From the NCBI GenBank assembly GCA_003990745.1, contig RBNI01003870.1, forward strand, positions 1 to 15,044: DNA of 15,044 nt, given 5' to 3'. This DNA comes from Jimgerdemannia flammicorona (lineage: Eukaryota > Mucoromycota > Endogonomycetes > Endogonales > Endogonaceae). Positions 8,318-15,044 of this stretch are shown here, one piece after another. The position numbers were made by a program, and so were the translations under genes. Position 1 is the first letter of the stretch; each line of letters opens with the position of its first letter. The notes under the pieces are model-generated. The model was not told where the DNA came from. It saw nothing but the letters and a program-made list of their open reading frames with translations, and made no database searches.

Positions 8318-10270
8318 TTAAAGCTCAGCTGGGACTGCCACCACTTTCTTCACTCTTTCTCTAATGATCTCTCACTGATTCTCACAAATTGCCCTCCAGA
8401 TTCGATCACCATTTACACTGCTGCAGAAAAGATCCACTCTTTCTCTAATGATCTCTCACTGGTTCTCACAAATTGCCCTCCAGATTCGATCACCATTTAC
8501 ACTGCTGCAGAAAAGGTCCACTCTTTCTGCTGCTACCTTCCTTATATCTGCCATTCTGCTCTCATCAACGTCATATCCTTCATCATTCAGAAGAGCTGCA
8601 ACCATTGCTGTCACCAGCTTAGGCCCCTATATTGCAACATTGAGAAATCTCTCTCATGCCTCCTGAGATTTATGAAATACATCTACTTCCTTGATGTCTT
8701 CCTCAGCAAGTTCCTCAAGTACCACCTGATACTAGCTCTCTGCCATTATCACCAGGGGCCCAGGAGTCAATGGCCTGGAGGTCCTGCTCAGTTCCTGCAG
8801 TTGTTCTCTGTCCACCAACACATCTGAAGCCACGTCCACCAGCTCATCCTCCTCCACTATCTTCTCCAGATACATATACTACCTCACCAGCCTCAGGGTA
8901 CTCCCAATGAACATTCACTGCCCCAGCTATATGGGTGTTCTCAACCTACATCTCTAGTACCACTTCAACATCTACCTCAAAGCCTCCTTCTCCCACCTTC
9001 TCTCTATCTGCTCATTTCTCTTTCACTGGTGCATGTACTGAGCTCTCCACACCACCCAGCTGGGAGAAAGACACCTCCACCACCTCCATACCTTCCATCT
9101 GATTCATAGCTACCTCGACTCTCATCTTCTCTTCTACTGCTGCCCCTTGAAGGGCTGCCTGCAGACACTCCCAATTTCCTTTCTGCCATTACTTCCACTT
9201 GCCATCAGACCCAATTCTTGGCAAACTCCTCCCACTTCCTCTTTCTCAACTCCTTCACAGCCTCTCTCTCCTCCAGAGCAATTGCCAACTCTTCCTCCTC
9301 CTATTCTACCTCCTTCCTCCTCTATATCTTGTACTCCTGCCCTCCAACTCGAATCTCTTCAGGCCAATCTTATTCCAGACCAGTCACCTCTTTACCTTCC
9401 AGTCACAGCATTACCTCACAGTTGCTATTTCTCAATTTGGTGCCCTCTCAAAACATGAATCTGAAATCCACTATCTCACCATAGCCACCCAGTGCCTCCA
9501 CCACTATCTCCTTGGTCTTCTGTCTGCTCAGAGTCGGCAAACCCTCTACCATCAGTTGAACAGCTCTTAGGTCCCACCTCAAACACCTTGCTATCCCAAT
9601 CCTGATACTCTTGACCACCATTCCTTTTTCCAGTGCCTTCACCATTGCATCCTCCTCCACAAATCCAATCTCCACTGCCTCTGCCGAAGGGATGAACTTC
9701 AAGGATTCAGTCCCTGCCACTTCTTCCCCCACCAGCCTCAGAACCTCTCTGGCTGACATCGCCAATCCCCAATCCCAGGAAATTCACCAAAACTGCCCAT
9801 ATCGATACCAATTTGTAAAAGAATAGCCTCACCACCAACTTGTCTGTCCCAGCTATTAGGGTCACCTTCCTCTTGGTCTCAGAAACACCAGCAGTTGCCT
9901 CACCAGTTACAGCTATGCCACCAGCAGTCCTCTCCCTAGCCACTGGCCCAGCCATAGAAGAACCAGTCCCCAGTATTATACCACCAGACCCCTGTCCCCT
10001 TCCAGCCACCTGATCTATCACTTGACCTGTCACCTGACCCCTCTCCCTGTCAACACTATGCCCCCCCTGTCCCACCCCCAAGGGCCTAGCCACAGCCCTC
10101 CTGCTTCCAACCACAGTATGCCAAGCCTCAATTCCACCAGCCCTCTCCTGACCACCAGCCCCTCCTACAGCCATGCCAGCCCTAGCAACAGCCACAAAGC
10201 TCTTGGGAATATCCAGACCAGGCCTCCTTCTTTCCAGATACTAAGAGCTAGAGGAATCTTAACTAGTCAT
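8318..10270 (-). pseudogene. LINE ORF1 (copy 2), N-terminus visible
   Basis: This copy shows the ORF1 beginning that is missing from copy 1. A likely start is the ATG at 10270-10268, followed by codons MTS, a TAA (CAA origin), DSSS and a TAG (CAG origin), then a Gly- and Arg-rich segment. Without those stops the first open start would be near 10195. A 7-base duplication near 9760-9775 shifts the frame just before MSAREVL. The conserved core (about 9770-9450) reads like copy 1 at 360-690, for example SLKFIPSAE and ARCLRW. The charged middle and the C-terminal third follow, and the stop TAA is at 8320-8318. An 84-bp tandem duplication adds 28 codons near the C-terminus. No known domain is recognised. 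Confidence 0.75.
8351..8518 (-). repeat. 84-bp tandem duplication in LINE copy 2 ORF1
   Basis: Units 8351-8434 and 8435-8518 are nearly identical; I count two single-base differences, both A/G. The period of 84 is a multiple of three, so the ORF1 frame is kept. LINE copies 1 and 3 have one unit only. Both units carry the same TGA codon, so the duplication probably followed the mutation. Confidence 0.9.
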
Positions 10271-10440
10271 ATTGCCAAAACTTGATGGTTTTCTCCAAAA
10301 CTTATTATACCTTGTAGGTAGACTCTCGCTGCATGATATACACCAGTTTGTTCGAAATAAAAACTTGAAAACATGTTGTCTTTTACTGAAAGGTGCTTGC
10401 ATGGCTTAGCTCACTCTGTGTGGTTCAAGCAAAAGAAGTC
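10271..10440 (-). other. Probable 5' leader of LINE copy 2
   Basis: This stretch, read on the minus strand, starts with a G-rich block (GGGGGAGGGGGAGATC), is otherwise AT-rich, and ends at the likely ORF1 ATG. It has no match in the other two LINE copies, since copy 1 starts inside ORF1 and copy 3 is cut by an LTR. It is best read as the 5' UTR with internal promoter of a full-length LINE 5' end. An unrelated small insertion is possible. Confidence 0.45.
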
Positions 10441-10444
10441 CTGA

Positions 10445-11743
10445 TCTCCCCCTCCCCCTTCTTCATTACTTCAGAGGTCTCTGCCATTGCCTACAAACCT
10501 CCTTCAACATATCTGCCACACTGGTGACCTCTATGTCATCTTCTTATAAAACTGATGACCAGCTGTACCATACCTTTCTTACTTTTAAAACACCAGATAA
10601 GTATTTTGTTGGTCACTTAACCACTTCCAGTTGCCTAGCCCTAAGGTATGCTAAGAGCCCATCTACAACTCTATCCTCAGCCTCCCTCAAAGCCAACTGT
10701 AGTTCAACCACCTCTCTAGCTAACTGGTACCTCCTTTCTCCCACTAGCAAATCACCTTTCAATAACTTCAATCACCACCTCAAACCCCTTTCAACTCTCC
10801 TTTCCTTGTCTTTTTGCTCCTTCCTTGCTACCTTCTCAGTATCTTGCCAATATGTACCTGCTAGGTGTTTAAACCTGCTCTACCAATCAGCTATAGACAA
10901 ACCACCAGCCACCCATTACTCTACCTCCTGTCTGGCCAAGTATACAAATTGCTCCCTTTCCACTGGGCACTGGAGCAGGGCTATATTGAGATGCCAGCAC
11001 CCTTCTCCTCTATTAACTGCCTGAAATCTTCCACACACCTCTGCCCCCCAATAATCTGACCAAGGGCACCACTGTATCCCCACAATGTCCAAAACATTAC
11101 CCCAGTGTTCAGCTACCAGCACCCAATCAATCTGTATCCCACCATTTCATTATTCATCAAATGCCACCTAGTAAAGGGCCCAGACTTATCTTCAACTCTC
11201 AGTCATATACCATCTACCAATCTCATGCCTTTTTCCACCTGAAGCCACTGAGACAGCTCTAGAGAAACTGCCACACCAGCCCCCCCATCAGACCAATCCT
11301 GTACATGATCCTGCACTACATTAAATTCCCCCCCCAGAATGTCCAAACCTAGAGCTGCTCAATCCTCCCAAGCCAACCACTCTTCCACTCATTTGCTTTC
11401 ATTCCCTATCAACTGCTGGCAAATATACAGAGCCCACCAAGAGTCTATCTCCATTTCCTCCCTTCAGCCTTCCCCATATCAGATAACTGCCAAATGTCTC
11501 CACATCAACTAACTCCCTCTTTCCAACTCCAACTAGAATGCCAACTTGCTTATTCCAGCCAGTATCTCTAAACCATTCCTTACTCTACAACTCATAGTCC
11601 TCCTCGCCATAGGCCTGAACATCCTGAAGAAACACCACATCATACCTCCAGACCTTCAGCCATCAAAAGAGATGCTGCCACTTCACTCCATCTCATAAAC
11701 CATTAATATTGATAGATAGAATTCATAGGTCATTCTTCATCAT
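10445..11743 (-). pseudogene. LINE ORF2 fragment (copy 3), endonuclease and linker
   Basis: Two ATG codons at 11743-11738 begin the protein, 15 bases after the ORF1 TAA (11761-11759). The sequence aligns with copy 1 ORF2 from its start to about 3040. Conserved words include VFLQDV, QWCPWSDYW near 11065-11040 (copy 1 has LDHW, family norm SDHW) and KTPDKYFVG-like antisense words around 10590. Several early codons have become TGA where copy 1 has CGT or CGG, and at least one indel near 11385-11395 breaks the frame. Reverse transcriptase is missing, because copy 2 is inserted before it. The product is dead. Confidence 0.75.
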
Positions 11744-11758
11744 GAAAGAAAATGGAGT

Positions 11759-12912
11759 TTAGAAATTAGCTGCAACTGCTGCCACCTTCTCTGCTCTACC
11801 CTTGATTATGTCTCAACACTTCTCACAGACTGCTCACTAAATTCTCTCATCATTGATACTGCCACAGAAGAAATCTACTTGCTCAGATGCCACCTTCTAG
11901 ATATCTGCCATTCAGGCATCATCTACCTCATACCCTTCATCCTCTAGAAGGGCTGCCACCATAGTAGTCACCAACTTGGGTCCTTGCAGTGCTACCTTAA
12001 GAAATCCTTCCCATGCCTCTGGAGAGCCTTGAAATATATCCACTTCATTAATGTCATCCTCTGCCAGTTCCTCCAGGACTGCCTGGAACTAACCTTCTAC
12101 TACCATCACCAATGGCCCCAGAGTTGCAGGCCTAGGAGTCCTGCACAGCTCCTGAAGCAATTCTCTGTCTGCAGACACATCAGAAGCAACATCCACCAGA
12201 TCATTCTCTTCTGAAACCTTGTCCAACTGCACCACCTCCTCTGCCTCAGGACATTCTCAGTACACATTCGCTGTCCTAGCCATCACTGTATCCTCTGCCT
12301 GAGTCTCTGGAACCACCTCAACATTCTCTTCAAAGCCTACTCTCTGCTCTTCCTCACCATCAGCCCACTTCCCTGTTACAGATATATGTATGGATTCTCC
12401 CACTCTCTCTAGCTGTGAGAAGGATACCTCAGCTACCTCCACCCCTTCTATTTTATTTCTGTCAGATATCACCCTTTCAGCTTTCTCCTCAGCAGACCCT
12501 TGCAATACTGCCTGCAGCCGCTCCCAATTCACCTTATGCTAGTGCTTTCTCTTTCCATCAGTCTTGATCCAGATCTAATCTTTGACAAACTCCTCCCATT
12601 TCCTCTTTTACAGGGCCTTTGCCTCATCACGCTCCTCAAGGGCTACCAGCAACTCCTCCTCTTCTTACTCAGAGTCTTTCCTCCTCTAAACCTGACACTC
12701 CTGCTCCTCAATATGAATGACCTCTGGCCAATCTCACCCCAAACCTATTGCCTCCTTCCCCTCCAACTACACCATTGCCTTGCAATTTCCATTTCTCAAC
12801 TTTGTGCTCTCCCAGAACATAAATCTGAAATCCACCATCTCACCATAGCCTTCCAGAGCCTTGGTGATCACCATATTGATCTCCTGCCTGCTCAGTGTTG
12901 GCAGTCCTTCTA
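11759..12912 (-). pseudogene. LINE ORF1 (copy 3), C-terminal two thirds
   Basis: This piece continues ORF1 after the poly(A)-tailed insertion. It starts at the codons for EGLPTLSRQE, runs through the charged middle (12660-12480; NWERLQAVLQG near 12532-12500, where copy 1 has a TGA in place of the Arg codon) and through the acidic part with EVSFSQL and VPETQ, and ends at TAA 11761-11759. Conserved length and order match copy 1 at about 590-1748. Stops are scattered. It is useful mainly because it shows the original codons at places where copy 1 carries stops. Confidence 0.75.
12903..12912. repeat. Target site duplication, left copy
   Basis: AGTCCTTCTA here and at 14181-14190 are identical and flank the poly(A)-tailed insertion. 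Joining the LINE ORF1 across them restores the sequence found in copies 1 and 2. Confidence 0.9.
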
Positions 12913-12914
<2 letters not shown>

Positions 12915-12953
<39 letters not shown>

Positions 12954-12954
12954 C

Positions 12955-13001
<47 letters not shown>
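12915..13001 (-). repeat. Poly(A) tail (poly-T on plus strand) in two blocks
   Basis: Two uninterrupted T runs of about 39 and 45 bases are separated by CTA at 12954-12956. This is the A tail of the retro-insertion. Tails of this length are unstable, so the exact lengths may be sequencing or assembly estimates. The long surviving tail argues that the insertion is fairly recent. Confidence 0.9.
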
Positions 13002-13004
<3 letters not shown>

Positions 13005-13025
13005 GGACTCATAGTTCTATAGATT

Positions 13026-13031
13026 TTTATT
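13026..13031 (-). terminator. AATAAA polyadenylation signal of the retro-insertion
   Basis: AATAAA on the minus strand lies about 25 bases before the A tail, the usual distance for 3' end cleavage. It supports the view that the insertion came from a normally processed transcript. Confidence 0.7.
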
Positions 13032-13430
13032 GGAAGGGAACCTAGACTATATAGGCCAAAACCCTCCCCCACCACCCACCAAACAATATCTCCTCATTAA
13101 CCTAGGCTACTAAATTGTCCATCAGTCCTACTGCTCCAGCTATGCCTGTCAAACACTAGCTATGTTGACCCCCACAATATAGACTAGACTTGTCTACTCA
13201 CCAGGGCTGGATCATCATTTATACATGAGAGCACACCTACATGTCAGATCTAGCAGTACTGGGACTGAATAAAGAATAGCCCCCCAGACCCCAAAAGAAA
13301 GCCCAAGGCAAAGAAAAAACCCCCCAACCAACCAACAGAGAGCAGAGTAGATTCAAAGCAGGTGAGTAAAGAACTTATATGCAGAACCTTCTACAAAAGA
13401 CTTACACATGGGCTAGGGCCAGAAAAGACC

Positions 13431-13576
13431 CCACTCCCACTCTCCAAGCCTGTGGACCTCGATCATGTTACCATGTCAGCTCCTGGTTCCAGTCAGGTAT
13501 AGCCAAATGAGAAAGGTCCCACTCCTCAAGCCTGTGGGCCTTGATTGCCAGCTCTCAGTTCCAGTTGAGTACAGCC
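13431..13576 (-). repeat. Imperfect tandem repeat within the retro-insertion
   Basis: The stretch 13431-13504 and the stretch 13517-13576 share the order CCCACTC, AAGCCTGTGG, TTGAT or TCGAT, CAGCTC, GTTCCAGT and TA or GTACAGCC, with small gaps. The duplication is older and more diverged than the 84-bp one. Its role is unknown. Confidence 0.6.
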
Positions 13577-14180
13577 AGGATGCTGGCCCCTGCACTACCC
13601 TACTCCCCACCAGCTAATCAAAAGGCCCCACCAAAATATTGTCTGCTCCAGCCCCAATGACTGCCCTCAGCCTGGTACCCCACTGGTTCACCATTATCAC
13701 CCTTCCTCCTATCTGTGATGGCCATCTCCCCTCCCATCCCAATACCATCTGAAAAACAGTCACCTACACCAGAACCATGCTTGCCAAAAAGCTCACCAAA
13801 GCCAGAGGGCTCCACTACAGGCACTGAGGACCTGCAGATAACCTATATTGAGCACTTGACACCCAAGGTTGGCCAACTCCCTATGTAGCCTAAGACATAC
13901 CAAGACAGCACCTTGTTGGCAATGGCAAAAGGAAGAAGACACCACACCAAAATGGATACACTTCAGATGTAGCCAAAGATACCAGAAACTGCAAAAAAGT
14001 AGAGAAGACACTGATCCAATACTGATAAAGGAGCAACTCATCACCATTGCCCTCCTCCCACCATGCCCATGCAGGCACAACAAACCAACCCAAGGTAGAG
14101 GGGGTAATAATAGGGGAAAGGGACTCAGAAGGTTGCCTATCAAACCTTGTGACTGGTAAGGTAGCAGAGAAAGAAGCAGT

Positions 14181-14190
14181 AGTCCTTCTA
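14181..14190. repeat. Target site duplication, right copy
   Basis: AGTCCTTCTA is the partner of 12903-12912 and marks the 5' end of the retro-insertion. Confidence 0.9.
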
Positions 14191-14370
14191 CTACCAACCA
14201 TACTGCCCATGGGTCCCACCTCAGACACCTTGCCATTCCAACTTTGACATTCTTGACCATCAGCCCCTTCTCCAAGGTCTTCACCATTGCCTCCTCCTTA
14301 ACAAATCCTACCTCCACTGTCTCCACCAAAGGAATGAACCTCAATGACTCTACCCCTGCCACTTCCTCAC
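14191..14370 (-). pseudogene. LINE ORF1 (copy 3), N-terminal core piece
   Basis: On the minus strand this reads AGVESLRFIPLVE, FVKEEAMVK, ARCLRWDP and on to the insertion point, matching copy 1 at about 415-595. It is open over its whole length. The frame runs on by chance into the retro-insertion to 13793, giving a 189-codon open stretch that should not be taken for a gene. At 14370 it is cut by the gypsy LTR. The rest of ORF1 continues at 12912. Confidence 0.8.
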
Positions 14371-14920
14371 TGTAACAACTCTCACTTCTATCCCTCTCTT
14401 ATTCTTTGGATAATTAGGGAAGTGGACTATTACTTAGGGACTTAGTACACAATGTATATCAAGAAGCCTTCAGTTGAGGAAGCGCTCGCTTTTAAGTAGT
14501 TGTAGCGGCAGTGCCTTATCTTTCAAAGGTCTTTCTCTTGTGCCCTATTTAGAGGGTCTTGTTCTTTGCTGTGCACAGACTGAATTCACCTTGGAATTCA
14601 GATTCAATGGATTTACTTAAGTCTTTGGGGATTTATATACCAGTCTCAGTTCTGGCAGAAGTTAGCTAGGCTTCTGGAGTTTAGTCAGAAACACTAGAGT
14701 CACTTAGATGTCATTACTAAGACTCAGGGGAATGTGTGTGTGTGGGGGGGGACTTGATTCTTGTATCAAGGACTGAACTAAAACTGCTTTATTTCGGATG
14801 GAAACTGGGGGGTATTTATACAAGTTGGTCCACGATTTCTGGCTAAGTATGAGTGACTAATTTGGTAACTATAATGAGGTTTGTGATCATGACCTTTGTC
14901 AGGTGGTTTTTGGTAAAGAA
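14371..14920 (-). repeat. Gypsy-family LTR, minus strand, 5' part missing
   Basis: The reverse complement matches 7546-8100 of the old LTR over its whole length and ends GTTGTTACA at 14371, directly against LINE copy 3. The core promoter (TATTTATA at 14813 on the plus strand) and the AATAAA signal are kept. It holds several CpG sites (for example in the words GCGCTCGC near 14482 and TTTCGGA near 14795) that are TG or CA in the old LTR, so it is of intermediate age. The U3 part should lie to the right but is interrupted at 14920/14921 by the start of another LTR. Confidence 0.85.
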
Positions 14921-14950
14921 TGTAATAGAACGAGCGAACGGATGGGACGC

Positions 14951-14980
14951 GACGAACGACGAACGACGAACGACGAACGA
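14951..14980 (+). repeat. GACGAAC heptamer array in LTR U3
   Basis: Four perfect tandem GACGAAC units plus GA are followed at once by the E-box-like TCACGTGA. The old LTR has at most one or two degenerate units in the same place (about 7345-7360). Each unit holds one CpG and each junction adds another. Confidence 0.9.
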
Positions 14981-15004
14981 TCACGTGACCCGGCGATGAC
15001 GTCA
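14981..15004 (+). promoter_or_regulatory. E-box-like TCACGTGA and CRE-like TGACGTCA in U3
   Basis: TCACGTGA at 14981-14988 and TGACGTCA at 14997-15004 are perfect 8-bp palindromes, 16 bases apart from start to start. These are the known core sites of bHLH and CREB/ATF-type bZIP factors in fungi. They lie in the LTR upstream region, where enhancers are expected. Binding is not shown. Confidence 0.6.
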
Positions 15005-15044
15005 TCATACGATCGAGCGCGGCATACGAATTACGAATGACGGA

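Larger units (their letters stand above)
8101..10440 (-). mobile_element. LINE copy 2, cut by gypsy LTR at its ORF2
   Basis: Read on the minus strand this is the same LINE family as copy 1, from a probable 5' leader (10440-10271) through ORF1 to the first 206 bases of ORF2, where the gypsy LTR begins. It appears to have jumped into ORF2 of copy 3 in the same orientation, because copy 3 ORF2 similarity stops near 10445. CpG sites are nearly all gone. The left border is exact at 8101; the right border is uncertain by some 20 bases. Confidence 0.8.
12913..14180 (-). mobile_element. 1.27-kb poly(A)-tailed retro-insertion in LINE ORF1
   Basis: Read on the minus strand this insertion begins at 14180, carries about 1.18 kb of unique sequence, has an AATAAA signal at 13031-13026, and ends in a long A tail (T on the plus strand, 12915-13001). 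It is flanked by a perfect 10-bp target duplication. These are the marks of target-primed reverse transcription of a polyadenylated RNA. It could be the 3' end of another LINE, a non-autonomous element, or a processed copy of a host mRNA. I see short open stretches (for example 13824-13618 minus, with a Gly-rich segment), but no protein family is recognised. An imperfect repeat lies inside it. Confidence 0.8.
10441..14370 (-). mobile_element. LINE copy 3, interrupted by two insertions
   Basis: The third copy of the LINE family reads on the minus strand: ORF1 pieces at 14370-14181 and 12912-11759, then ORF2 from 11743 to about 10445. Its 5' end is cut at 14370/14371 by a gypsy LTR, its ORF1 is split by a poly(A)-tailed insertion, and its ORF2 is cut by LINE copy 2. 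It is therefore the oldest layer of the nest. Few CpG sites remain. Confidence 0.8.
14921..15044 (+). repeat. Young gypsy-family LTR, 5' part, runs off window
   Basis: It begins TGTAATAGAAC, as does the old LTR at 7309, and aligns with it for about 120 bases. It has about two dozen CpG dinucleotides in 124 bases, whereas the old copy keeps one or two in the same stretch. It probably is the 5' LTR of a recent element lying to the right, inserted into the minus-strand LTR. The five bases AAGAA before it may be one half of a target duplication; the other half is outside the window. Confidence 0.8.

Noticed and set aside
9147..9826. Several plus-strand open frames of 70-120 codons (also 12500-13003)
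   Set aside because: They are shadows of minus-strand LINE ORF1, low in complexity and Ser/Pro/Leu-rich. The plus frame at 12500-13003 ends in poly-Phe from the T tract.
12767..13075. Minus-strand open frame containing a poly-lysine run
   Set aside because: It reads through the A tail of the retro-insertion into LINE ORF1 by chance and is not a gene.
13793..14362. 189-codon minus-strand open frame
   Set aside because: It starts in LINE ORF1 and crosses the target duplication into the retro-insertion, so it is a chance fusion.
1..15044. CRISPR array, rRNA, tRNA or host gene
   Set aside because: No regularly spaced repeats, no rRNA or tRNA signatures and no conserved host protein were seen on either strand.

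Overview
The window is a graveyard of nested retrotransposons, and I see no intact host gene in it. The combination of an L1/Tx1-like APE-type LINE with a Ty3/gypsy chromovirus (integrase followed by a chromodomain), together with old copies whose CpG sites have turned into TpG/CpA, fits a filamentous fungus with cytosine methylation of transposons, most likely a basidiomycete. That lineage call is an inference, because no host marker gene is present.

Layout from left to right. Bases 1-3594 are LINE copy 1 on the plus strand: ORF1 (start lies left of the window), a 10-base gap, then ORF2 with an endonuclease and the beginning of the reverse transcriptase. At about 3589-3597 the LINE changes abruptly, and in the same reading frame, into the reverse transcriptase end of a Ty3/gypsy element. 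That element runs to 8100: RNase H, integrase, GPY/F module and chromodomain (to 5800), a 670-base non-coding stretch with a TATA box, an extra 275-codon third ORF (6470-7297), a polypurine tract, and one 792-base LTR (7309-8100) with TGTAATA...TATTACA ends. The gypsy 3' LTR sits in LINE copy 2, which runs on the minus strand (10440 down to 8101, probably with its 5' end). Copy 2 in turn sits inside ORF2 of LINE copy 3 (minus strand, 14370 down to about 10445). ORF1 of copy 3 is split by a 1.27-kb poly(A)-tailed retro-insertion (12913-14180) flanked by a perfect 10-bp target duplication. At 14371-14920 a minus-strand, 5'-truncated LTR of the same gypsy family abuts LINE copy 3. At 14921 a second, CpG-rich and apparently young LTR of that family begins on the plus strand and runs off the window.

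Nearly all coding regions are dead, but they decay mostly by substitution: ORF1 and ORF2 of LINE copy 1 and the third gypsy ORF each keep one reading frame over their full length, and gypsy pol shows one frameshift. The premature stops can nearly all be explained as C-to-T or G-to-A changes (CAA, CAG, CGA or TGG becoming stops). Comparison of the decayed LTR with the young LTR shows the same chemistry at CpG sites, including loss of a CRE-like and an E-box-like palindrome in the LTR promoter. The parts most worth a second look are the third gypsy ORF with its own TATA box, the unrecognised LINE ORF1, the CpG-rich LTR promoter with a heptamer array, and the in-frame LINE/gypsy junction.
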